NCBI RefSeq assembly: GCF_037911585.1
Contig: NZ_JBAJNS010000001.1
Coordinates: 4,325,501 to 4,389,500, forward strand
Source: Streptomyces sp. GSL17-111
GTDB lineage: Bacteria; Actinomycetota; Actinomycetes; Streptomycetales; Streptomycetaceae
Reading direction: 5' to 3'
DNA length: 64,000 bases
The notes beneath the pieces were generated by a model. The model had not been told where the DNA came from. It saw only the letters and a program-made list of their open reading frames with translations, and did no database searches. Shown one piece after another: positions 1 through 6,152 of this stretch. The position numbers were made by a program, and so were the translations under genes. The stretch's first letter is position 1. The number at the start of each line of letters is the position of its first letter.

Positions 1-823
1 CGAGCAGCCCCGCACTCACCGGCACCAGACCCAGCGCCACGAGCAGCCGCTCGGCGGGCACCAGCCCCGCCTGGTGCCCGGAGCACACCGTGCACCCCCG
101 GGCGTGCCGGGCCAGCCGCTTCCGCCACAGCGCCGAGGGCCGCCCGTCCCACCCGGCCACCACGTCCTGGAGCAGGACGCAGCGCGGCACCGCCGCCAGC
201 GCCCGCACGACCACCCGGGCCGTCTCCAGTTGCGCCTTCATCCGCTGCACCCGCACGGCCGTGTGCTGCGGGGTGAGCTCCATCGCCCGCGCCACCTCCT
301 CGCGCGTCAGCTCCTCGGCGGCCTCCAGCCACCACAGGGCCAACAGCGCGCGGTCGTCCGGGTCCAGCCACCGGGTGGCCTCCGCCACCTCCTGGCGCTG
401 CCCGGACAGGCCCAGCCGGATGATCGTCAGGTCGACGAAGTCCGCGCCGGGGTCGGCGACGTCCCACGCGTCCCGCAGCCCGCCCTCGTCGGGCGCGCTC
501 CGGCGGACCTGCCGCAGGTCGCGGATCCGGTTGGTCGCTATGGCCACGAGCCACGACCGGAAGCTCTCCGGCTCCCGCAGGGAACCCAGGCCCTGCAACG
601 CGCGCACGAACGTCTCCTGGACCACGTCGTCCACGTCCGCGTGCCCGTTCAGCGCACGCCCCACGATGTTGTAGACGAGCGGCAGGTACGCGGCGACGAG
701 TTCGTCCTGCGCCTTCGGATCACCCTTCTGAGCCGCCCTGACCACCGCGACGTCGCATTCCCTGCCCACACCCGACCCGCTTCCTGAACCCGTGTCCGTT
801 CGCCGGCTCGCCGACTGAATCAT
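1..823 (-). CDS. ECF-type RNA polymerase sigma factor with C-terminal zinc-finger extension (partial, 3' end outside window)
   Basis: The reading frame from ATG at 823 runs off the window edge (274 codons visible). Residues 41-105 form sigma region 2 (ELVAAYLPLVY, DVDDVVQETFVRAL, FRSWLVAIATNRIRDL). Residues 153-205 form a region 4 helix-turn-helix (LTREEVARAMELTPQHTAVR). After region 4 the protein continues with a His-x3-Cys-x2-Cys motif (H240, C244, C247), the signature of ZAS-type anti-sigma zinc fingers. The gene therefore looks like a sigma factor carrying its own anti-sigma-like domain, as in some large actinobacterial ECF proteins. No separate anti-sigma gene lies upstream. It is transcribed leftward, divergent from the 1177 operon. 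Sigma identity is secure; the role of the extension is inferred. Confidence 0.85.
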   Translation of the reverse strand, partial: MIQSASRRTDTGSGSGSGVGRECDVAVVRAAQKGDPKAQDELVAAYLPLVYNIVGRALNGHADVDDVVQETFVRALQGLGSLREPESFRSWLVAIATNRIRDLRQVRRSAPDEGGLRDAWDVADPGADFVDLTIIRLGLSGQRQEVAEATRWLDPDDRALLALWWLEAAEELTREEVARAMELTPQHTAVRVQRMKAQLETARVVVRALAAVPRCVLLQDVVAGWDGRPSALWRKRLARHARGCTVCSGHQAGLVPAERLLVALGLVPVSAGLL

Positions 824-1176
824 CCGACACAGGGGAGACCGCACCCCGGAGGCACGGATAACAGAAATCGCGACGAAGTTCTCCGAGTGCTCCGAGTGCT
901 CCGATCTTTCCGACACCGCACCGGCTGGCCCGCCTTCCGTACTGCGGCGAACCCCGCGGCGGCGGTCTCCCCGTGCAGCCGACCCCAAGACGCCCGCTCT
1001 CACCTTCATGGGAGCGGCCTCACATCGGACACGGTCTGTGGGCGCGGGCGCGCATCGTTGCGCCCACGGGTTGAGGCGGGGAGCACCTCAGCGCCCCGTC
1101 TTCCCGCCCCTTGACTCCGTGCTTCATCGGCGGGATGGTCGTGGAACATTGCGCAACTCAAGCTCCGGGAGGGGCC
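824..1176. other. Intergenic region between the sigma factor and the accessory operon
   Basis: No convincing gene was found. It holds a 9-bp tandem repeat (CTCCGAGTG twice plus a partial copy, 881-904), a GTGGGCGC/GCGCCCAC inverted repeat (1038-1045 and 1060-1067), and an 8-bp palindrome TTGCGCAA (1149-1156), 20 bp before the start at 1177. The palindrome is a weak operator candidate for the XRE regulator encoded in the downstream operon. Confidence 0.4.
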
Positions 1177-1419
1177 ATGGCGCTACGGTTCATCGCGAAG
1201 GACCCGGAAAGCCGAGAGGACCAGTGTCCGTCGGTGTGGGTGGACGAGTCGACGAACGACATCGTCGTGCAAGGGTGGTGGCCCGACGCCTCCACCGTGG
1301 AGGAGTGCGAGCGGGTCGGCTCCATCCCGGACACCGAGGGCGTCGTGCGGCTCCCCGCACGCATGGTCGACGCACTGAGGAGGGCGTGTGACGTCGCAGA
1401 CGGTACCGCCGTTCGCTGA
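1177..1419 (+). CDS. Small conserved hypothetical protein (80 aa) of an XRE-associated operon
   Basis: The start ATG is chosen because it follows a strong GGGAGGGG ribosome-binding site; longer versions starting at 1111 have none. The product is acidic and short, with a pattern (WVDESTNDIVVQGW near residue 21, then VRLPARMVDALRRA) I associate with the small partner proteins found next to DUF6879 and XRE/DUF5753 genes in Streptomyces. There is no signal peptide or membrane segment. It overlaps the next gene by 32 nt, which implies cotranslation. The biochemical function is unknown. By context it is a partner in a paralogous regulatory cassette that Streptomyces carries in many copies. Confidence 0.7.
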   Translation: MALRFIAKDPESREDQCPSVWVDESTNDIVVQGWWPDASTVEECERVGSIPDTEGVVRLPARMVDALRRACDVADGTAVR

Positions 1420-1915
1420 GCTGCTGAAGGCATGCGAGCGGTCAGCCGTCCACCTGGAGACGCGAGACGTGTACGCCATCCCGGGGGAGGGCGAGGAGTT
1501 CCGCGCGTGGAGGGCTGGTGAAGACCCGCGTAGGGTGCCTCGGGGCGCATGGTGGAACGCCTTCCACGATGCGGTTGCCGACGCCGTCAGCCGGGGTGTG
1601 GCCGTTCGCCGGGCCCGAGTCGTCTCGGCACCGTTGAGCGAGTACATCCGCTACGAGCACGCGTGCACGTACCAGAACGTGGAGGCAGGTGAAGACGTCC
1701 GGTGGCTGCCCCGTTCGAACGCGTCGGACCTCCTGCTTCCGGGTAACGACCTGTGGATCTTCGACGACCGCCTGATTCGGTTCGCCTGGTTCAGTGGCGA
1801 CGGGGAGCTGGTAGGGCAATCCCTCGTAGACGACCTTGACGTCGTCAAGCGCCACGCGGAGGCGTTCCGCGCCGTCTGGGAGCGCGCCGTACCGCACGCG
1901 GACTACACACCGTAG
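1388..1915 (+). CDS. DUF6879 family protein (175 aa)
   Basis: GTG start inside the 3' end of the preceding gene. The sequence has the layout typical of DUF6879: FAELLKACERSAVHLETRD at the N-terminus, an acidic-aromatic stretch with RVPRGAWWNAFHDAV near residue 50, LSEYIRYEH near 82, and a C-terminal DLWIFDDRLIRFAWFSGDGE block. No catalytic residues are assigned to this family. It sits between the 80-aa protein and an XRE/DUF5753 regulator with 4 nt separating its stop from the next start, so the three form one transcription unit. The family is almost always found beside such regulators, so a role in that regulatory or toxin-antitoxin-like module is inferred, not shown. Confidence 0.8.
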   Translation: MTSQTVPPFAELLKACERSAVHLETRDVYAIPGEGEEFRAWRAGEDPRRVPRGAWWNAFHDAVADAVSRGVAVRRARVVSAPLSEYIRYEHACTYQNVEAGEDVRWLPRSNASDLLLPGNDLWIFDDRLIRFAWFSGDGELVGQSLVDDLDVVKRHAEAFRAVWERAVPHADYTP

Positions 1916-1919
1916 GCGC

Positions 1920-2768
1920 ATGTCCTTCGTCCCGTCTCCCAGTGCTCAGGCCGCTCGTGACGCCGTCGCCGCGCGCCTTCGGGATCTGCGGCTGGACGCC
2001 GGGATGACGGGACGCCAGGTGGCGGCGTCGACGGGGTGGCAACCGTCGAAGGTGTCCCGGCTGGAGAACGGCCGCACGCCGCCGGCTGACGAGGACATCC
2101 GGGTATGGTGCCAGGCGTGCGGCGCGGAGGACCAGGCCCCGGACCTGATCGCTGCGTCCCGCACCGCTGAGTCCCTGTACGTGGAGTGGAGGCGCCGTCA
2201 ACGGAGCGGGCTCCGACAGCTCCAGCAGTCCCGCGTACCGCTCTACGAACAGACACAGCAGTTCCGGATCTACTGCTCCTCCGTGGTCCCCGGGTTTCTC
2301 CAGACACACGAGTACGCGACGGCCCTACTCGGCAGCGTCAGACGGTTTGACGACACGCCTGACGACGTGGCGGACGCCGTCGAGGCACGAATATCGCGTA
2401 ACCAGATCATCCGCGCCCCGGGCAGACGGTTCGCCTTCGTGGTGGAGGAGGCGGTACTCCACCACGTCATGGGCGGCCCGGACGTCATGGCCGGTCAGCT
2501 CGGCTACTTGCTTGCCGTGATGGCGTTCCCCGCTGTGTCGCTCGGTGTCGTCCCCGCCCGCACAACGCGCTCGATGTGGCCGCAAGAGACGTTCACCATG
2601 TTCGACGACCGGCAAGTCGGGGTGGAGCTGCTGACGGCCGCGCTGACCATCACGGCCCCGACGGAGATCAGTCAGTACGCGAAGGGGTTCGCGGAGCTGT
2701 CGCGCATGGCGGTCTACGGCCCGCCCGCCCGCGCGCTGATCACCGGTGCCATTGACTCACTCGGGTGA
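1920..2768 (+). CDS. XRE-family helix-turn-helix transcriptional regulator with DUF5753 (282 aa)
   Basis: Residues 8-65 are an XRE helix-turn-helix (RLRDLRLDAGMTGRQVAAST, then WQPSKVSRLENGRTPP). The rest is the DUF5753 ligand-binding-like region with its usual markers: YVEWRRRQRSG, QQFRIYCSSVVPGFLQTHEYA, RISRNQIIRAPGRRFAFVVEEAVL and EISQYAKGFAELSRMA near the end. This architecture is that of the WhiJ/Scr1-type regulators of Streptomyces, many of which affect development or antibiotic production together with a small DUF397 partner. No DUF397 gene is adjacent here; the upstream 80-aa and DUF6879 proteins take that position. Likely targets are its own operon and the palindrome just downstream at 2774. 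Confidence 0.9.
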   Translation: MSFVPSPSAQAARDAVAARLRDLRLDAGMTGRQVAASTGWQPSKVSRLENGRTPPADEDIRVWCQACGAEDQAPDLIAASRTAESLYVEWRRRQRSGLRQLQQSRVPLYEQTQQFRIYCSSVVPGFLQTHEYATALLGSVRRFDDTPDDVADAVEARISRNQIIRAPGRRFAFVVEEAVLHHVMGGPDVMAGQLGYLLAVMAFPAVSLGVVPARTTRSMWPQETFTMFDDRQVGVELLTAALTITAPTEISQYAKGFAELSRMAVYGPPARALITGAIDSLG

Positions 2769-2773
2769 CAGCG

Positions 2774-2800
2774 TGGAATTCCATAGAATTTCGTAGACCA
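2774..2800. promoter_or_regulatory. Candidate operator/promoter: palindrome plus 10-bp-spaced GAATT repeats
   Basis: TGGAATTCCA (2774-2783) is a perfect 10-bp palindrome. GAATT recurs exactly one helical turn later (2776-2780 and 2786-2790), and TAGAAT (2784-2789) could serve as a -10 box. The AT-rich element stands out from its surroundings, lies directly after the XRE gene and precedes the 54-aa ORF. Confidence 0.45.
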
Positions 2801-2867
2801 TGTGTATCCGCCCTCCTTACCGTCCTGAGAAGTCGATAGGACGACGTCCCACTGGGAAGGGCTCCGC

Positions 2868-3032
2868 ATGGATCAGACACCCGCGCCGCTCGACGAGTCG
2901 GCCGCGCCGCCCGCGTTGGTAGCGGACCCGGAACGGCTGCCACCCCTGGGCGCGTACCTCGTCCTCTGCCACGAGGTCGTACCGTGCCGCTTCCCGTGCT
3001 CCATCTGCGGCACCCACGGGAAGCAGCCGTGA
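2868..3032 (+). CDS. Small hypothetical protein with a Cys-x3-Cys-x2-Cys tail (54 aa)
   Basis: ATG preceded by GGGAAGG. The Pro/Ala-rich N-terminus leads to LGAYLVLCHEVVPCRFPCSICGTHGKQP, whose cysteines suggest a small metal-binding knuckle. The stop codon overlaps a GTG start of another tiny ORF (GTGA), a typical translational coupling. The AT-rich palindrome at 2774 lies about 70 bp upstream and may be its promoter. I do not recognise the family. It fits the tiny ORFs that trail XRE/DUF5753 loci in Streptomyces. Confidence 0.5.
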   Translation: MDQTPAPLDESAAPPALVADPERLPPLGAYLVLCHEVVPCRFPCSICGTHGKQP

Positions 3033-3130
3033 GAGTGCTGTTCCCGCCGCCACACCTGGCTTTCCCCGGCGACGCCCCGGAGCCGGCCGACGAGGACCGC
3101 GACGTGTGCGGACTCTCGCACCCCGGCTGA
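3029..3130 (+). CDS. Tiny hypothetical ORF (33 aa), translationally coupled
   Basis: GTG overlaps the previous stop in a GTGA arrangement. The product begins VRVLFPPPHLAFPGD and ends with an acidic stretch followed by DVCGLSHPG. No family is recognised. The four-base overlap is the only strong argument that it is translated. Confidence 0.35.
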   Translation: MRVLFPPPHLAFPGDAPEPADEDRDVCGLSHPG

Positions 3131-3162
3131 ACACCGCGCGATGCTGCGGAGACCCCAGCGCC

Positions 3163-3237
3163 GTGACCGATCTCAACGCGGAGATCCGGGCGCCCCCGGC
3201 GTCGCCGTCACCACTGAGCGCCCGCTTCCCGCTGTGA
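3163..3237 (+). pseudogene. Possible remnant of a small ORF (begins VTDLNAEIR)
   Basis: A GTG-initiated frame begins VTDLNAEIR and then turns into Pro/Ser-rich sequence and stops after 24 codons. The opening resembles the start of small Streptomyces proteins that I remember as longer, so this could be a frameshifted remnant. The support is weak. Confidence 0.2.
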
Positions 3238-3360
3238 GGTCGGCAACCCATACGGGGAGCGGGCCTGCCTCCCGCCCCTCCGCCCCGGCACGGCGCCGAC
3301 GACCGCTGTGAGGACGGGGCAGGGGCATGACCTGGCGCGGGCCGATGCCGCGCGTCAGCG

Positions 3361-3404
3361 GCCCGGGGAGGACTGGAGATTAGGCCCTCACGTCCTCCCC
3401 GGGC
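3361..3404. terminator. Hairpin upstream of the 35-aa ORF (13-bp stem)
   Basis: GCCCGGGGAGGAC (3361-3373) pairs perfectly with GTCCTCCCCGGGC (3392-3404) around an 18-nt loop. It can terminate the upstream operon or act as a leader structure for the ORF at 3445. Confidence 0.55.
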
Positions 3405-3444
3405 TGAGCACCACACCGCCACTCAACGGAGAGAGGACGAGTGC

Positions 3445-3552
3445 ATGCCCGTGCAGTATGACCCCACCGACCCGAGTCCCGACACCGACGCTCCCACGCC
3501 GCCCCCGGAGAACCCTGACTGCGGAGGGGGCGACGGTTGCGGCCGTCAATGA
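3445..3552 (+). CDS. Tiny Asp/Pro-rich peptide with two C-terminal cysteines (35 aa)
   Basis: ATG follows a GGAGAGAGGA Shine-Dalgarno stretch. The product is acidic and Pro-rich (YDPTDPSPDTDAPTPPP) and ends CGGGDGCGRQ, so the two cysteines lie six residues apart. No family is recognised. The good ribosome-binding site supports translation; the composition could fit a small metal-binding or secreted peptide, but there is no signal peptide. Confidence 0.4.
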   Translation: MPVQYDPTDPSPDTDAPTPPPENPDCGGGDGCGRQ

Positions 3553-3575
3553 CCGCGTGCCGTAAGTAGCACTGT

Positions 3576-3607
3576 GCCCGGCACCCTGGAGACGAGGGGT
3601 GCCGGGC
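3576..3607. terminator. Hairpin between the 35-aa ORF and the 122-aa gene (11-bp stem)
   Basis: GCCCGGCACCC (3576-3586) pairs with GGGTGCCGGGC (3597-3607) around a 10-nt loop, ending just before the ribosome-binding site of the gene at 3625. Confidence 0.5.
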
Positions 3608-3624
3608 TCTCTCGTGGAGGACCC

Positions 3625-3993
3625 ATGGCAGACATCCACTGGCACGCGTACGCGTGGACCGGACACGAGCGGCCCCCGGACAGCGAGACCCGTGACGTCA
3701 ACGCCGCTGTCATGCCGAACGACTTGAACGACTGGTTCCGCAAGCCGGCGTCCTTGTACCACGGGGTGTTCGTCGACGTCGACACGGCCTACCGGTGGCT
3801 CGCCGACGAGGTGACGCCGTTCACGGAGACGCCCGGCGGGCTGCCCGTGTCGGCGCACCTGGCGCACGCGTGCGACTGCCTGGAGCGTCGGGCGGACGTC
3901 TACGTCGGGTACTACGCGGCTCCCGGGCGGCTCGTCGTGCGGACGTTGCTGACGTGCCCGAGGGCGGGCGTGGTGTGCCCTGAGAGGCCGTAA
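3625..3993 (+). CDS. Hypothetical protein (122 aa)
   Basis: ATG is chosen because GTGGAGGA lies just upstream. The sequence begins MADIHWHAYAWTGHE, has WFRKPASLYHGVFVDVDTAYRWLADEV in the middle and a Cys pair (ACDCLERRADVYVGYY) near residue 78. It is soluble, without signal peptide or membrane segment. I do not recognise a domain. It lies alone between two hairpins or termination regions, just before the tRNA-Arg, and belongs to the accessory patch rather than to the conserved block to its right. Confidence 0.65.
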   Translation: MADIHWHAYAWTGHERPPDSETRDVNAAVMPNDLNDWFRKPASLYHGVFVDVDTAYRWLADEVTPFTETPGGLPVSAHLAHACDCLERRADVYVGYYAAPGRLVVRTLLTCPRAGVVCPERP

Positions 3994-4187
3994 CCCCAGC
4001 CCCCGCCGCTGCCACGGGCCACTCCGCCGGACGGTCTCCGTCAGCCCCGCCCCCTCCGACCACCGGCCCAGCGGTTGATCCGTTGCGTTGCCTCGCTGAG
4101 GGGGGCGGGAGGCACGTGGCCGATAAACGCTGTACTCGTTGGGCCCTCAGGGCCGACACCGAGTAGTGCCAGGTCAAAAGGTGTTTG

Positions 4188-4260
4188 TGCCCCCGGTAGG
4201 ACTCGAACCTACGGCCAAGTGCTTAGAAGGCACCTGCTCTATCCACTGAGCTACGGGGGC
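4188..4260 (-). tRNA. tRNA-Arg (anticodon TCT)
   Basis: The minus strand folds as a cloverleaf: acceptor stem GCCCCCG/CGGGGGC with discriminator A at 4188, D-arm TAGCTCAGTGGATAGAGC, anticodon loop CTTCTAA with TCT, and T-arm GTAGGTTCGAGTCCTAC. CCA is not encoded. tRNA genes of this kind are frequent integration sites. The accessory patch lies on its 3' side, but no second copy of the tRNA 3' end was seen in the window. Confidence 0.97.
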
Positions 4261-4485
4261 TCGTCATGGTCACGCGTCGGGTGGAGCCCCCGGGACCTTG
4301 CTCGCACAAGGATAGGGGTGCCCTTGGCGGCTCCTGGATGCTTCACGCGCGCGCCACGGTGTGGAGGTTCCGTGAAGCGCTCCGATAATCGCAGGCGGGT
4401 GCGATTCGTGCATCGGTTTGTGCGGCGGGTGCGGCGGGTGTTGTGCACTCGTTATGCCTCGGGGCGGACGTCCGGCTCGTTCCGC

Positions 4486-4509
4486 ATGGGTCAATATGGG
4501 TCATTACCC
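4486..4509 (+). promoter_or_regulatory. Candidate regulatory element upstream of dynA: direct repeat ATGGGTCA
   Basis: ATGGGTCA occurs twice exactly 10 bp apart (4486-4493 and 4496-4503), and the second copy continues into GGGTCATTACCC, an imperfect inverted repeat. The element sits in an AT-rich island about 50 bp before the start of the dynamin operon. Confidence 0.4.
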
Positions 4510-4556
4510 TTCAAATAGGCTTCAAAAAACTGTCGCATTTGGGCATTCTTCGTCTT

Positions 4557-6152
4557 GTGGCGATCTTGGAAGCACGGACCGAACTGCTTGACGCGCTCGT
4601 GATGCTTCGCGAGCGGGTGGCCGCCGTACGCCTGGCGCTGCCGCTGCCCGGGGCCGAGCGGGCGCGTCAGTCCCGGGCCGAACTGCTGGCCCAGCTCGAC
4701 GACTACCTGGTGCCGAGGCTGCGCGCGCCCGAGGCACCGCTGCTCGCGGTCGTCGGCGGGTCGACCGGCGTGGGCAAGTCGACGCTGGTCAACTCCCTCA
4801 TCGGACGCCGCGTCAGCGAGGCGGGCGTCCTGCGGCCGACCACCCGGACCCCGGTCCTCGTCTGCCACCCCGACGACCGCGCGTGGTTCGCCGACGCGCG
4901 CGTGCTGCCCGGGATGGCCCGGGCGGCGGCCCCCCAGGACGGCGACGAGCCGCCCGCCGAGGCCGGGACGCTGCTGCTCGAGTGCAGCCGCTCCCTGCCC
5001 GCCGGGCTGGCCCTGCTCGACGCCCCGGACGTCGACTCGCTCGTCGCCGCCAACCGCGACCTCGCCGCCGAACTCCTCTGCGCGGCCGACGTGTGGATCC
5101 TGGTCACCACGGCCACCCGCTACGCCGACGCCGTCCCCTGGCACCTGCTGCGCGCGGCCAAGGAGTACGACGTCACCCTCGCCACCGTGCTCGACCGGGT
5201 GCCGCACCAGATCGCCGTCGACGTCGCGCGGCAGTACGCGGCGCTCCTGGAGCGGGCCGGCCTCGGAGACGTCCCGCGCTTCACGATCCCCGAGCTGCCC
5301 GAGTCGGCCGGGGGCGGGCGCGGACTGCTGCCGGCCACCGCCGTCGAGCCGCTCCGGGCCTGGCTGGCCCACCGTGCGCAGGACGCCTCCGCGCGCGGCC
5401 GGGCGGCCTACCGCACGGCCTGGGGCGCCCTGGACTCGCTGCGCACCCGCGTCCCCGAGCTGGCCGCCGCCTCCGCCGCCCAGCACGCCGCCGCCGTGCG
5501 GCTCGCCCAGCACGTCGAGGACGCCTACGACGCGGCCGGGGAACGGGTACGGCGTCAGCTCACGCGGGGCGAGCTGCTGGCGGGCGACGCCGTCGCCCAC
5601 TGGCGGGGCTTCCCCACGGACAGCAGCGGTGACGAACTGCTCGACGCCTGTGCCGAGGGGCTGTCCGCGCTGCTGGCCGGGGCGGTCGGCGGGGCCGAGG
5701 AGCAGATCGCCCGCGCCTGGCGCGCCGAGCCGGGAGCCGGCGGCGTCCCCGTCGCCGTCACCGAGGGCGGCGCCACCGCCGCCGACCGCACGGGGCTGGT
5801 CGTCCGGCACTGGCGGCGCTGCCTGGAGGAACTGGCCGACGAGGCGTTCCGGGCGGCGGGCGGCGGCTCCTGCACGGTGGAGGAGGTCGCCGCCCTGCTC
5901 GCCGCCGCCCTGCTGGGCGGGGCCCGCGCCCAGGCCGCCGAGGAGGCGTTGCACAAGATCATCGGAGTCCCCGGCACCATCCGGCTCCGGGAGCGCGGCG
6001 CCCGGCTCCTGGAGACCTCCGTCCACCGCGCGCTGCGCGGCGAGCGCGAACGGCGGCTGGCTCCCCTGGAGGAACTGGACGCCGGGCCCGAGCAGCAGGT
6101 CGAGCTGATCGCCGCACTGTCCGTACTCCAGAAGGAGCAGAAGGAGAGGTGA
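4557..6152 (+). CDS. dynA: Dynamin-like GTPase, DynA type (531 aa)
   Basis: The G1 P-loop GGSTGVGKST is at about residues 67-76, followed by the switch-region block RPTTRTPVLVCHP and LALLDAPDVDSL (G3, DxxD in place of DxxG). The C-terminal half is Ala-rich and helical, with no membrane segment. GTG at 4557 is chosen because the conserved part begins VAILEARTELLDALV; the 38 codons before it are AT-rich and look like promoter. The next gene overlaps by four bases and encodes a second dynamin with two membrane helices. This soluble/membrane pairing matches the Streptomyces DynA/DynB proteins that stabilise FtsZ rings in sporulation septa. The function is inferred from that family. Confidence 0.85.
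   Translation: MAILEARTELLDALVMLRERVAAVRLALPLPGAERARQSRAELLAQLDDYLVPRLRAPEAPLLAVVGGSTGVGKSTLVNSLIGRRVSEAGVLRPTTRTPVLVCHPDDRAWFADARVLPGMARAAAPQDGDEPPAEAGTLLLECSRSLPAGLALLDAPDVDSLVAANRDLAAELLCAADVWILVTTATRYADAVPWHLLRAAKEYDVTLATVLDRVPHQIAVDVARQYAALLERAGLGDVPRFTIPELPESAGGGRGLLPATAVEPLRAWLAHRAQDASARGRAAYRTAWGALDSLRTRVPELAAASAAQHAAAVRLAQHVEDAYDAAGERVRRQLTRGELLAGDAVAHWRGFPTDSSGDELLDACAEGLSALLAGAVGGAEEQIARAWRAEPGAGGVPVAVTEGGATAADRTGLVVRHWRRCLEELADEAFRAAGGGSCTVEEVAALLAAALLGGARAQAAEEALHKIIGVPGTIRLRERGARLLETSVHRALRGERERRLAPLEELDAGPEQQVELIAALSVLQKEQKER

Noticed and set aside
4100..4190. Possible attachment-site core at the tRNA-Arg 3' end
   Set aside because: No second copy of the tRNA 3' sequence was found anywhere in the patch to the left, and no integrase or excisionase gene is present in the window.
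4491..6026. 511-codon minus-strand frame opposite dynA
   Set aside because: Low-complexity Gly/Gln/Arg product without domains; the real gene is on the plus strand.
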